In this document: positions 10,599 to 21,064 of the stretch, piece after piece
Layout of the letters: every line of letters begins with the position of its first letter
Position numbering within the stretch: position 1 is the stretch's first letter
NCBI GenBank assembly: GCA_944989445.1
Contig: CALYLW010000425.1
Location: forward strand, 310,001-374,000
DNA length: 64,000 bases
Direction of reading: 5' to 3'
Source of the DNA: Ampullaceana balthica
Taxonomy: Eukaryota; Mollusca; Gastropoda; Lymnaeidae
Made by a program: the position numbers and the translations under genes
The notes under the pieces: generated by a model
Database searches by the model: none
What the model was told of the DNA's origin: nothing
The model's input: the letters and a program-made list of their open reading frames with translations, nothing else

Positions 10599-11759
10599 TC
10601 AAGTTGACGAGAAATGTACTGGTGGTTGTGTATCGTCTGGTGGTTGTGTATCGTCTGGTGGTTGTGTATCGTCTGGTGGTTGTGTATCGTCTGGTGGTTG
10701 TGTATCGTCTGTTGGTTTTGTATCGCCTGGTGGTTGAGTATCGTAACCAAACATTTCAAAATCGGGTTTGAATTTTTCTTGGATGGCTAAGATGTGGGCC
10801 TGTGACACACTCCTGTAAGCATCCGCAAGATATCTCCGCCTCTGACTCGAGGCTTCAGCTCGGCCCATGCCTTGACTCCGCACAGTTTTTAGAACGTAGT
10901 TCATAAACGTCTCGTTGGTGTACGCGGGCAAAGTTTCGGGAAATCCCAACGAAGACCGGATGTGGCCGTTATTTTGAAAGACGCGCCACATTCTGCGTGT
11001 GAGATCTTTCTCGGTGAAACACTGGCTCATCTTGTAGGCACCGTACAACCAGAAGTAGTTGGAGATGATGGATCTTAGTTCGATCTCGGTGTAATTTTGA
11101 AAGCTGTAGTTCTCCAGTAGGTTTCCCATGTTCACCTTGTCTAATATGTGCTTTGAATCTCGAGAGAAAGTTTCCACCTTGCCGATATATTGCGGACGGA
11201 AGACGCAAGGATTGCACACCACAGACACGGGACTCATGTGTCCATCGTTTGACGTCATTGCAAAGGTCAGGAAATCCGGGAAGGAGAAATTCAAAAGGCA
11301 TATCGTTTTGGAGATCTCGAAACGTGTCCAGAAGTCGGGTAAATAGTATTTGTCTAGATAGACACTCCACAGCCGTGCGTACGGATCTCTGGCGAAGAAG
11401 AATTTGGCGGTGTGTGGTCTGACCTCGTTTTTAACCACATTCCAATCGACCTCTCCAGCTGGTCGAAGTGGGCCGTTGTGGATTTTCACGCGCTCGATGT
11501 CAAAAGGTGAGTGGATTTTCATACGCGACATGTCTTCGGGGCGGGTCAGAAAGCTAAATATTCGTCCCCAGAACGTGCAGCCAGCCTTGGGGACATGGCA
11601 GTACATGAGATTCTTGTTAAAGTCCGAGAAGACTGAGTGGGCGTGGAGGTAGGGTCCAAGGTTGTAGGCCCAGTGTGACGCACATGCTTGTGACATCAGA
11701 GATATCCTCCTCGTCATGTCGTCTGATGTCGTGTTTCTGTACCCGCCTGATCTGGTGTA
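10599..11759 (-). CDS. Carbohydrate sulfotransferase, last exon (HNK-1ST/CHST8-14-like family)
   Basis: Final exon of a Golgi type II enzyme expected to transfer sulfate from PAPS to a glycan. An ORF starting at Met runs from 11804, but the strong acceptor tctattctgcag ending at 11760 makes 11759 the likelier exon start, giving 386 codons. Seen in the exon: the 5'-phosphosulfate loop VPKAGCTFWGRIF (ORF residues 71-83), the 3'-phosphate site FFARDPYARLWSVY (136-149) and the family C-terminal motif KFKPDFEMFGY (344-354). These fit the Sulfotransfer_2 family; the acceptor sugar cannot be told. After FGY comes a non-family tail of six to seven DTQPP repeats. Joined to exons 1 and 2 the protein would be 428 residues, a normal family length. 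Family assignment is firm; the exon join is inference. Confidence 0.88.
   Translation of the reverse strand, partial: YTRSGGYRNTTSDDMTRRISLMSQACASHWAYNLGPYLHAHSVFSDFNKNLMYCHVPKAGCTFWGRIFSFLTRPEDMSRMKIHSPFDIERVKIHNGPLRPAGEVDWNVVKNEVRPHTAKFFFARDPYARLWSVYLDKYYLPDFWTRFEISKTICLLNFSFPDFLTFAMTSNDGHMSPVSVVCNPCVFRPQYIGKVETFSRDSKHILDKVNMGNLLENYSFQNYTEIELRSIISNYFWLYGAYKMSQCFTEKDLTRRMWRVFQNNGHIRSSLGFPETLPAYTNETFMNYVLKTVRSQGMGRAEASSQRRRYLADAYRSVSQAHILAIQEKFKPDFEMFGYDTQPPGDTKPTDDTQPPDDTQPPDDTQPPDDTQPPDDTQPPVHFSST
10602..10742 (-). repeat. 18-bp minisatellite inside the sulfotransferase CDS
   Basis: About seven copies of an 18-bp unit (gtatcgtctggtggttgt on plus) encode the in-frame hexapeptide DDTQPP at the C-terminus. 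Copies at 10561-10590 lie beyond the stop. Copy number changes keep frame, so allele-length variation would be tolerated. Confidence 0.92.
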
Positions 11760-12498
11760 CTGCAGAATAGACAAAGTTGTATCTTTGAAAAATAATTTTT
11801 TCATCCATGCATAAATCGACTACACTTTATGAAAGGAAATATAGCAGTAGAATGTGTTTCCTCAATAATCAGGAATTCCCCCGAATGCTAAGCAGATCTT
11901 TATTTTTCATCTTTGATTATTTTTATTTAAAATTACAAAGACACAAAGAAAAAAAACATTTATCATATAGATAATTTTACTAAGTTTTTAAAAAAATATG
12001 CGGCTGTTTTCTGTTTTAACTTTAATTCAAGCTGAAAAAAGATCTTTGCATTACAAAAGTTATGGAATGGCTTGGCAATACTTTAAATATCCATGGTAAA
12101 AATTTTGACATTACGTTTTTAAAAAAAATCTGCAATTAAAATCTGATGTTATATAATATATACTGCATATGTATACACTATCGTGTAAATTAGTTTTAAA
12201 AAAAGGTAATTAAGTTATGTCAATTTGCCAAATAAACTGATTTTCGCCCTACACCCCAATCCCCCTTTTCCCGCTAACCAAAACATATAAATACAATGCA
12301 ACAATTATACATTTAATAGGGCTGGTACTGATTTTTTTTTATAAAAATGTTCGATTAATCGGGATTGTTTCTGTCAATTAATCGATTAATTTCGATTAAT
12401 TATAACGCATAATTTGATCCTGTTAATAAGTCGCGATTCGTTGTTTCGCGAAATCGGTTAAGTCGCGGTAATTCCATAGCTCCCAAATTTTTGTGACA
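11760..12498 (-). other. Sulfotransferase intron 2, proximal part
   Basis: AT-rich intron sequence. Around 12318-12405 there is a tagggctgg-type end with repeated attaatcgattaat, resembling the ends of the hAT-like MITEs at 15510 and 43030. Nothing else is recognised. Confidence 0.5.
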
Positions 12499-13034
12499 AA
12501 CACAACAAATACGTTCAACAAATACGTTCAACAAATACGTTCAACAAATACGTTCAACAAATACGTTCAACAAATACGTTCAACAAATACGTTCAACAAA
12601 TACGTTCAACAAATACGTTCAACAAATACGTTCAACAAATACGTTCAACAAATACGTTCAACAAATACGTTCAACAAATACGTTCAACAAATACGTTCAA
12701 CAAATACGTTCAACAAATACGTTCAACAAATACGTTCAACAAATACGTTCAACAAATACGTTCAACAAATACGTTCAACAAATACGTTCAACAAATACGT
12801 TCAACAAATACGTTCAACAAATACGTTCAACAAATACGTTCAACAAATACGTTCAACAAATACGTTCAACAAATACGTTCAACAAATACGTTCAACAAAT
12901 ACGTTCAACAAATACGTTCAACAAATACGTTCAACAAATACGTTCAACAAATACGTTCAACAAATACGTTCAACAAATACGTTCAACAAATACGTTCAAC
13001 AAATACGTTCAACAAATACGTTTAACAAATACGT
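12499..13034. repeat. 13-bp minisatellite
   Basis: About 41 nearly identical copies of a 13-bp unit (cgttcaacaaata) within sulfotransferase intron 2. Three units make 39 nt, which gives a long false ORF. Only the last copies are degenerate. Confidence 0.97.
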
Positions 13035-13221
13035 TCTTCTATGCAATAAATAAGGAAGAAAAAAGATGACAGTAAAAAGCAATCATTCCTGTGTAGCTGG
13101 TTAATAAAGAAATAACTTTTAAAATGAACATAAATGTAAAATTAAAAAACCGTACAAAAAAAAGTTTTTGTCTATAAATCCTTTATTTACGAGACATAAC
13201 TAAAAGAATTAAACAATACTA

Positions 13222-13417
13222 GACGCCCCGCGGCGTAGCAAACGCAGCAGACTTGCTCATGGAGAGTTCTTTTACCCATTTAATGCACTTTTTTAGGGCG
13301 CCTATGGCGCCGACCTTTTTCAAAAGCCCAACTAACTTGTCCTTGTTTGATCAATACGAAATATTAAACTTTCTGAAATGCACACAAAATATTTTAGAAT
13401 AAGGGTTGTAGGGCGCC
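13222..13417 (-). mobile_element. Helitron-like non-autonomous element, fragment
   Basis: On the minus strand it shows the family order tgtacattt-agaaagtttaat, acaaggacaagtta, gggcttttgaaaaagg, ggcgccataggcgccc, then a GC-rich stem (acgcc/ggcgt) ending in CTAGT at about 13219-13223. The related copies and terminal features are described at 16996 and 20570. Confidence 0.5.
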
Positions 13418-14500
13418 TGCAATTCCTACAGAACTGAAGACGGCGCGGCGTCGCGGCAAAAGACCAAGACCAAGATTCCGAAACGTCCGCCGCAGCCCTT
13501 CGTCCCATCTGGGGCATAGGCCATGAACAAAGGCTCTCCAGGCATCCCGGTCCTGCGCCAATCTTTCGAACTGCCCCCAGCTGTGCCCGCTCATTTTGGT
13601 GTCTGCCTCTAGTTCCCTTCTCCAGGTCATTTTGGGGCGACCTCTTTTTCTCTTGCCTTGTGGGTTCCATGTGAGAGCTTGTCTCACAATGCTGGATGTA
13701 GGTTTTCTGAGAGTGTGGCCAATCCATCTCCATCTGCGCTGGCGTATTAGCTCTTCCACTGGCTCTTGTTGAGTGCGTTGCCAGAGGACTTCGTTGGTGA
13801 TGACATTGGGCCAGCGGATTCGGAGAATTGTTCGGAGACATGTGTTTATAAAAGCTTTAAGCTTTTTCAAAATGGCTGCTGTTATTCGCCATGTTTCTGC
13901 TACATACAGCAAGACAGGCTTTATTGTGGTGTTGAATATCCTGACCTTGGTATGGAGAGTTAAGTTGTTGCATTTCCAAACTTTTTTTTAGCTGTTAAAA
14001 TGCTGTTCTTGCTTTGCCAATTCTCATTCTTACATCGGCTTCTGTCCTTCCTTGTGTGTCAATAATGCTTCCAAGGTATGTTAAGCTATCCACCTCCTCG
14101 AAATTTTTTCCTTCCAGTGTTATTGGAGTGTTGCTTGATGTATTTAATTTTATTTTAAGGACTTTGCTTTTTCCCTTATGGATGTTCAGGCCAAGGCAAG
14201 CAGAGAATTGTGCTACATAGTTGGTTTTCTCCTGCATCTGTTGCTGTGAGTGCGATATTAATGCCAGATCATCCGCAAAGTCCAGGTCATAAAGTTGTTT
14301 CCATAGTGCCCACTGGATACCATTTCTCTTCTGCTCTGTAGACATTTTCATTATCCAGTCGATGATTAGCAAAAATAGGAATGGTGAAAGCAGACACCTC
14401 TGTCTGACTCCGGTCTGTACCCCAAAAGCCGCTGTTGTTTGTTGGCAATGAACAATTCTACATGTAAGTCCTTTCGAAACGTCGAATGATTCCCAAAATA
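13418..14500 (-). pseudogene. RTE-like non-LTR retrotransposon fragment
   Basis: Two adjacent minus-strand frames encode successive parts of a reverse transcriptase. The first has GVRQRCLLSPFLF, then LDFADDLALISH (the catalytic DD), then VDSLTYLGS. The second has [14 protein letters not shown], then [12 protein letters not shown], then [16 protein letters not shown] frame break near 13985 separates them. The N-terminal endonuclease is absent. This is a decayed copy inside sulfotransferase intron 2, abutting a hAT fragment on its 5' side. Confidence 0.85.
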
Positions 14501-14505
14501 TCGCG

Positions 14506-15030
14506 GGTGTCGAGGAGTCAGCAGAAGCTAAGTTCACTAGAGAAGTTTTGTATTTCATTTTGGATTCTATGATTGGGCAGATGAACAATCGGTTCAAAGT
14601 TTTGGACAAGATCTGGAAACTGTTCAATCCAGTTCTAAATTTTAGAAGTCTGACTTCTGAAGAAATCCTGTCCTCTTGTGCCGATTTAGTGGTTAAATAT
14701 CCACGTGGTCTTACCAGCCTTTTGAAAGACGAGTTGCACGTGAAGAATGTATATGTTGCAACATTCAACATCAAGGAAGCGTCTGCCACTGCGTTGTCTG
14801 ATCCTCTAAATTGTTTGAACTCAATTTATTCACTCGGGCTAGAAGGAATATTTAGTGAAGTGTGTATTGCCCTGAGGATTTTTTGTTGTCTTCCTGTGTC
14901 GGCGGCTCAAGGAGAACAATCGTTCAGTAAATTGGCTATCATAAAAAAAAACTATATGCGTTCTACCATGAGCCAAGAAAGATTAAATGGACTGTCAATT
15001 TTTTCAATTGAACACGAACTTACCAGGTAG
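14506..15030 (+). pseudogene. hAT transposase C-terminal fragment
   Basis: The plus strand encodes the end of a ZMYM1-like hAT transposase: NNRFKVLDKIWKLF, then ALRIFCCLPVSAAQGEQSFS, then NYMRSTMSQERLNGLSIFSI, which is the hATC dimerisation region, and a stop. The catalytic N-terminal part is missing. The coding sequence begins before the first Met, near 14506, where a LINE fragment of opposite strand interrupts it. Confidence 0.85.
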
Positions 15031-15309
15031 ATAAACTTCACTGAAGTTATACGTGATTTTTCTAACATGAAAATAAGAAGGTACCTCCTCATCACAGTAA
15101 AAATACAAAGAGCCCTCACACACTTAAATATTAATAACATGTAGTGTTATCCACAGATGTTACTATATTTCAAATTTCAAATTAAAATTTCAGTTATAAA
15201 CATGGCTATTTCACTTGGTATGTAAAAAATTTTACACTTCAAATGATTTCTTATTGAACGATCACATTTTTTAAAAATGTACTTCATATGAGTGAATAGA
15301 ACACAAAAT

Positions 15310-15460
15310 TATTACTGTTTTTAGTCATATTAAATGAAAGTACTTGAACTTACAAGTTTTAAATTATTTTATTCTTTTTAGTCCGCTTGTAAAAACGTGG
15401 TTTTTAAAAATCATTTTTTTACCTTTATTTATTAAAATTAAAGTTCTTTCAATATATCGA
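15310..15460 (-). repeat. Solitary arm of the composite inverted repeat
   Basis: Matches the inverted arm at 8590-8705 and 18574-18700 (ttagtcatattaa, agtacttgaa, then ttataaaaacgtgg-type sequence). No partner arm is found nearby. Confidence 0.65.
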
Positions 15461-15509
15461 TTAAAACAAGTGTACCAGGATATGTATTGATATATATATA
15501 AAGATATAT

Positions 15510-16323
15510 TAGGGCTGTTATAGATTAATTTAAAATTAATCCTTAACTTTTGAAAAATTAACGATTAATTAATCGTTAATTTCGATTAAAGCCAAAAATT
15601 GAAATTTATGTTGTCATAAGTAACATTTATTAAACGTGCTTGTCGAAAATCGAAATAACACCAGAATGTCTTCTTTATATGACATCTTTTAACCAACGAC
15701 GCATACAGACAAGTGTATTGACATTATTTGGTTCAAGTGATGAGCGGGTCTTATTGACAATATAAACAGCCGAGCGGAACAATCGTTCACATAGCTTTAG
15801 ATTGTCTTAACTGAAGTTTCTGATACTTTGTGGATGTTTGGTTTGCAGGTGATATGTAAGCAAAGTGTTAGAACCATGATAGCAATGTTCCCGTTAAGCA
15901 CCGCTGCTGCGCAGATATTTGACCGACGCCAAGCAGAAGTTTAGAATCACCGCGCAGCAAATTTGGTAAACTATTGCACAAAAAATGGACGTTGTGCAAC
16001 TTTGCACACGAGTTTTTTTTAAAACTTTGCACACAGACCAACGAAGGTTAGACGTAGAGGGAACAATACATGGTAGTCAAACGATTTCTCTCAATGGACA
16101 CAATAACCTTTATCAACATTTTGAACATTCACTTACTTGAATAGTTTAAAACCAAAATGTTCGTGGAATCGTCCGGAAATTAGTTTATATTTATCGGCCG
16201 AAATATTTTCCTTTTTGACTTCCAGTACATTTATAAGTGGTGGGTCGAATAATCGTTACGTTAAAAAATGTAATCATTAAAAAAATTTAACGATTATTCG
16301 ATAAATTAATCGTTAATTTCCGC

Positions 16324-16324
<1 letters not shown>
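15510..16324. mobile_element. hAT-like MITE with AATTAATCG-rich ends
   Basis: The left end is tagggctgttatagattaat. The right end (cgattattcg through attaatcgttaatttccgc) is the inverted counterpart, and a related copy near 43035 completes it as ccgcagcccta. TAGGGCTG termini fit hAT-type elements. There is no transposase. A second short element (15886-16065) is nested inside. Confidence 0.55.
15886..16065. mobile_element. Short inverted-repeat element (TGTTCCC ends)
   Basis: Begins tgttcccgttaagc and ends agagggaaca, so the termini are inverted. It contains gcgcagcaaattt, tgtgcaactttgcacac and related runs. A second copy lies at 30408-30548. Confidence 0.6.

Positions 16325-16326
<2 letters not shown>

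Positions 16327-16376
<50 letters not shown>
16327..16376. repeat. (AT)n microsatellite
   Basis: About 25 uninterrupted AT dinucleotides at the edge of a Helitron-like copy. Confidence 0.97.
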
Positions 16377-16377
<1 letters not shown>

Positions 16378-16986
16378 TTTGTGCTGCGGCGCCCCCTTTT
16401 TTTAAGGGTGCCTACGGCGCCCACCTTTTTCAAAAGCCCAACTAACTTGTCCTTGTATGATAAATACGTAATATTAAACTTTCTTAAATGTACACAAAGT
16501 ATTTTATAATAGTTTTTTTTTAATAATTTTATTTTTTATGTTAAAAGCCCAAGTAACTTATCCTTGTATGATAAATACGAAATATTCCTAAAATGTTAAC
16601 AAAGTAATATAATATAGGTTTTACTGCGGCGCAAACTTGTCCTTCTATGATAGCTACGTAATATTAAACTACCTTAAATGTACACAAAGTAATTTTAAAT
16701 TGAGGTTGTAGGGCGCCTACTTTTTTGGGGGGTCAAAAGCCCAAGTAACTTATCCTTGTATGATAAACACGAAATATTCCTGAAAATTAAACAAAGCATT
16801 TATATAATAATTTTTACAGTGCTAATCACCACACGATTTTTAAACTAATTTTCGAAAGCAGCGTACCAAATTACTGCACCAAAAAATAACTATTTGCGTC
16901 AATCAGCACTGCTTACAACGCAAAAATTAAAAAAAGCAGAGTGATTTCCCTCAACGTTAGGCAGCAGTGACAAATGAGCGTAAATA
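16377..16986 (-). mobile_element. Helitron-like element with internal duplication
   Basis: Starts gtttgtgctgcggcgcc on plus and runs through gcccaactaacttgtccttg. An aagcccaagtaacttatcc segment is present twice, and the sequence ends near gagcgtaaatatata. The internal repeated segment makes it longer than the copy at 16996-17458. Confidence 0.55.
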
Positions 16987-16995
16987 TATAATGTA

Positions 16996-17458
16996 CTAGT
17001 TTGTGCTGCGGCGCCGTGGCGCCTGCGGCGCCCCCTTTTTTCTAAGGGCGCTTACGGCGCCCACCTTTTTCAAAAGCCCAACTAACATGTCCTTATATGA
17101 TAAATACGTAATATTAAACTTTCTTAAATGTACACAAAGTATTTTAGAATGGTTTTTTATTTTATTTTTTATTATTTTATTTTTTATGTCAAAAGCCCAA
17201 GTAACTTATCCTTGTATGATAAACACGAAATATTCCTGAAAATTAAACAAAGCATTTATATAATAATTTTTACAGTGCTAATCACCACACGATTTTTAAA
17301 CTAATTTTAGAAAGCAGCGCACCAAATTACGGAACCAAAAAATAACTATTTGAGTTTGAGCCAATCAGCACTGCTTACAACGCAAAATTAAAAAAAAAGC
17401 AGAGTGATGTCCCTCAGCGTTAGGCGGCAGTGAAAAATGAGCGTAAATATATAATATA
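16996..17458 (-). mobile_element. Helitron-like non-autonomous element, best copy
   Basis: On the minus strand the element ends ggcgccacggcgcc-gcagcacaaa-CTAGT: a GGCGCC/GGCGCC stem, 10 nt, then CTAG followed by T. Stem, spacing and CTAG|T are the classic Helitron 3' end. The opposite end is about tatatttacgctcatttttc. No Rep/helicase is encoded. It lies inside sulfotransferase intron 2. Confidence 0.6.
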
Positions 17459-17514
17459 TAATAATACGTGAGTATAGACTTAATTTAATTTTAAATAAAT
17501 GTTATAAGTAAGAA

Positions 17515-18720
17515 ACACGTTTTTTACCACGTTTTTATTAACTTGCTTTCGTTCCTGTCTGTCCACAATTTTTCAAATCTGCCAACGTAAAATTAAACCA
17601 CTTTTGATGGTCCTAGAGATCTCAAAATTTTACCACAAATAGATCGTGGATGACAATACATTGTATCAAAATTTCAGATCGATCGAATGTACCGTAAATA
17701 AATGAATGCATTTCTTAGTTATATAAGCATCTGCACCTGCCTGCCCTAGTTCAATTTCACGTGTGGAGTTCACCCCGTGACCTCATCACTTTGTTATTAA
17801 ACGTTGGGCGGGCGCTGATGAGGTGTTTGGTAAAATAAATAGAGGTAAACAAAAAGATTTTCAAAAACGAAGTATTCATTAGTCGACTAAAAAGAATAAA
17901 ATAAATAAAGTTAAAAAAGGATTTTTAAAAATCATGTTTTTATAAGTGGACTAAAAAGAAGAAAATAATTTAAAACTTATAAGTTCAAGTACTTTAAAAC
18001 GTGGGGCGGGTGTTTGGTATAAAAATTAAAGATTTATCTTATCTTATCTGTTTACAGACGCTCCTTCTATACAGAAGATTATTGCGTCCTACGCTTATCT
18101 ATGGTTTGTGTTTAGTCCTGCATTTTTATTAGAGATTTAAATGCTGATAAAGTGTTGGTTTTCCTGGATTCTTCAGGCAACCCATTCCACGCCCGAATTC
18201 CGGACGGGAAGAAGGAAAACTTGTATGTGTTTGTTCTTGCATACGGAATAAGAAAGGTGTTTCTATCCTTATGTCTATCTGAGGGTTGTATTAAGTTATC
18301 TTTGTGTTGTATTTCTAAATTAGAATTAATTGCTTTATGTATGATTACTACTTTGCTTTTGGTTCTTCTATCCTCTAGTGTTTCAAGGTTTAATGATTTA
18401 ACTAATGGTGTTATTCTTGTCAGTTTCGAATATTCTCCAGTAATGAATCTGGCAGCTCTTTTTTGAATTTGTTCTAGTTTATCAATGTTTTCTTTATAAT
18501 TTAGAAGGCAAAATAGAGATCTATAAGTGAGAGAATGAGTGAACCGCATATGTTAAACCTCATAAGCGCACGCCCGCCGTTTTTAGTCATATTAAATTAA
18601 AGTACTTGAACTTATCAGTTTAAAATTATTTTATTCTTTTGAGTCCACTTATAAAAACGTGGTTTAAAAAAATCCTTTTTTACCTTTATTTATTATTTGC
18701 ATCCTTTACTTAACTCAATA
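17515..18720. mobile_element. Composite repeat with inverted arms around a LINE fragment (copy 2)
   Basis: The left flank 17520-17720 is a family Q core. Inverted arms of about 110 bp lie at 17905-18014 and 18574-18700 and enclose a LINE family A 3' end in minus orientation. In copy 1 (7975-8705) the flanks are in the same order but the enclosed LINE piece points the other way, so the interior has flipped between copies. Confidence 0.7.
18012..18570 (-). pseudogene. LINE family A reverse transcriptase C-terminus and 3' tail
   Basis: The minus strand encodes HSLTYRSLFCLLNYKENI, LEQIQKRAARFITGEY, then FFPSGIRAWNGLPEESRKT, a typical C-terminus of a CR1/Jockey-type non-LTR polymerase (145 codons open, ending at 18112). 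The 3' UTR follows and ends agaaggagcgtctgtaaac-agataagataagataa near 18035. The rest of the polymerase is missing. This is the reference copy for the tail scraps at 6640, 36034 and 38765 and for the SINE at 55939. Confidence 0.82.
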
Positions 18721-19015
18721 AGTTACACTGATATCTGTAATTGACTCAATACGTTACACTGATATCTGTACTTGACTCAATAAGTTACACTGATATCTGT
18801 ACTGACTCAATAAGTTACACTGATATCTGTACTTACTCAATAAGTTACACTGATATCTGTACTGACTCAATAAGTTACACTGATATCTGTACTGACTCAA
18901 TAAGTTACACTGATATCTGTACTGACTCAATAAGTTACACTGATATCTGTACTGACTCAATAAGTTACACTGATATCTGTACTGACTCAATAAGTTACAC
19001 TGATATCTGTACTGA
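18716..19015. repeat. 30-bp minisatellite
   Basis: Ten copies of a 29-30-bp unit (tgactcaataagttacactg onward) in sulfotransferase intron 2. The period gives false ORFs on both strands. Confidence 0.96.
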
Positions 19016-19839
19016 GTGACGATAAGTCGTGATTCATCTAAGTCGCGATTACATAAATGTGGACCCGAATGACCGTGACTTAACGGGTCGCACTGTATTT
19101 GTATCTGTTGTGCAACAATCCATGACTTACCTTTAGAGTTGACACTTAACAAAAATGTTTAAAAATTCAAAATGTAGCAGTGACGTAAGTGATTTTTCTA
19201 AAACTTAAAAAAAAAGCGTAGAGAAATTATAAAACTCATACATTATACTGACTGTCAGTCGTCACTTTATAGGCTTTATAGTAGGCATCACTTTAGCCAG
19301 TCACGCAGACAAATCAGAGCGTTAACATTTTTTGGATCAGACGTGATCGTGTCCTGCATCTGATTCGTCTGATTTGATTGCCATCCGCAGTTAGCTTAAA
19401 AATAAAATGTTTTCTCAACTTTCCACTTAAATGCTTAACTTTAACTGTTCTGTCATTAGTCGTCATTTTTTATACGTAAGCAAGTCTAAATAAATAATAA
19501 TAAAATGAAGGAAAAGTATGTAAGTAACAAAAAAATATAGATTATTAATAAATTGAAAAATAAAAAAAAGAAATATTTCCTTAAATTTTAATCGAATTTT
19601 AATCGATCAAATAAATTCTAATCAATTAATTTTTTTAAAATATTAATCGATTAATTAATTGTTAATTTCCGCAGCTCTAAAATTTAGTTATTTGACTTAG
19701 TTTTTTTATTTATTTATAAATATTTATTTTTAAATCATGTTGGCACATTTTTCTAACAGTTCACCATCTCAAACTAAAGACCACAAGCGGCCCATCTTAT
19801 GTTTGACTGACTAAGACACAGTTATAGAACTTGACTTAC
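19016..19839 (-). other. Sulfotransferase intron 2, part near the microexon
   Basis: No gene. Positions 19585-19680 carry the aatcgattaatt-rich end ending ccgcagctcta, matching the hAT-like MITE termini. The rest is unassigned. Confidence 0.5.
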
Positions 19840-19868
19840 GTTGCTGCGGTCATCTGATCTTCTGTAAT
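19840..19868 (-). CDS. Carbohydrate sulfotransferase, 29-nt microexon 2 (predicted)
   Basis: The minus strand shows an acceptor (ttcttacatttcag), 29 nt, then a consensus donor GTAAGTCAAG. Exon 1 ends in phase 1 and the last exon starts in phase 0. The 29 nt plus one base from exon 1 make exactly ten codons (DYRRSDDRSN), which restores the frame into YTRSGGYR of the catalytic exon. The residues would lie in the luminal stem just after the membrane anchor. Direct joining of exon 1 to the last exon would put the enzyme out of frame, which supports this exon. It is inferred from splice signals and phase only. Confidence 0.62.
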
Positions 19869-20021
19869 CTGAAATGTAAGAATTTTTTTATAAAATGATT
19901 TTTTTTTAAAAAGAGTGTATGAAAACCAAGATACTCCGCCTCTGACAACATAAGACGTAATAGAAGCAGCGAGTGTTTTAAAATACCCTGTATCACTAGG
20001 AGGTACCATATATACTTAAGT

Positions 20022-20112
20022 AATAATAATAATAACAATTTGATAATTATTTATATAGCGCACTACCACAGCAAGCAGCTGGGCTCACGGCGCTTTACAT
20101 TAAAATAATAAC
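20022..20112 (-). mobile_element. LINE 3' tail scrap (CR1/L2-like)
   Basis: (AAT)n, then tatttatatagcgc, then gctgggctcacggcgcttta: the tail seen complete at 61375-61440, in opposite orientation. Confidence 0.65.
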
Positions 20113-20285
20113 ATACTGAATTATTAATTTATTTGAAATAAAACATTCATACAAATACTATAAAAGCCTAGCTCACTCATAACGCTAAGGGACATAATCA
20201 GCATATTTTTAAAAATTGAAAATATAGACGTAAAATCATAATCATTTTGGTTTCGAGATTAACAGAGCGTGTGGTGTTTCTCCCC

Positions 20286-20525
20286 ATAAAATATTATATG
20301 ACGTCATCGTTTGAGCTTATATTTTAATTTTGGAAAAGGGATAAACAATATAATTTGCAATGTCACGTCTGTAGTGTCTGTCCGTGACGCTACTAATTTT
20401 AGAAAGCAGCGCACCAAATTACTTCACCAATGCATCAAAAGGTGTGCAAATTAAAGATGCGCTGTAAAAAATATTATATGACGTCATTGTTTCAGCTCAT
20501 ATTTTAATTTTGGAAAAGGGATCAA
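20286..20525. repeat. Direct duplication of about 55 bp
   Basis: The segment aaaatattatatgacgtcat followed by a tattttaattttggaaaaggg part occurs at about 20286-20342 and 20467-20522. Between the copies lies a scrap of Helitron-like sequence (aaagcagcgcaccaaattac). Confidence 0.8.
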
Positions 20526-20569
20526 TGTAAAAAGAGTATTTGATGATGGTTAATTATAAAATTAAAAAA

Positions 20570-20786
20570 AACAAAGGGGGTGCCGTAGGCGCCCTACAAC
20601 CCCTATTATAAAATACTTTGTGTACATTTCAGAAAGTTTAATATTTCGTATTTATCAAACAAGGACAAGTTAGTTGGGCTTTTGAAAAAGGTCGGCGCCG
20701 TAGGCACCCTAACAAAAAAGCATGTTTTCAAAATAAATAGATTTCAGCTGAAAACTTCCGTCATTTTTGACGGTTGATACGCTAGT
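20570..20786 (+). mobile_element. Helitron-like element with hairpin and CTAGT terminus
   Basis: Plus-strand copy of the GGCGCC family (acaaggacaagttagttggg, then ggtcggcgccgtaggcaccc). It extends to CCGTCA (20758-20763), TTTT, TGACGG (20768-20773), eight nt, then CTAGT (20782-20786). A 6-bp stem followed by CTAG|T is a convincing Helitron 3' end. Confidence 0.65.
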
Positions 20787-20900
20787 ATATAGAGAAATTT
20801 TGTGAAAAATAAATCATTCTAATGAACTAAAATTTTATTATTCATTCCTTTTATTGAACTCATTCATATACCAATATTTGGTTGTTGGACACACTGATTC

Positions 20901-21064
20901 GAACGCATGCAATAACATTCACGTAATTTACTTGGGCTGTTGAACGCATGCAATAACATTGACGTAATTTACTTGGGCTGTTGAACGCATGCAATAACAT
21001 TCACGTAATTTACTTGGGCTGTTGAACGCATGCAATAACATTGACGTAATTTACTTGGGCTGTT
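20901..21064. repeat. 41-bp tandem repeat, four copies
   Basis: Exactly four 41-bp units starting gaacgcatgcaataacatt. The unit contains taatttacttgggctgtt and is followed by gaaaaaagtgggcgcctacg, both from the subterminal part of the Helitron-like family, so the array sits inside such an element. Confidence 0.92.

Noticed and set aside
11128..11652. Plus-strand ORFs of 72-89 codons
   Set aside because: Shadows of the sulfotransferase catalytic exon.
12493..13053. 186-codon ORF
   Set aside because: It is the 13-bp array read in three-unit periods.
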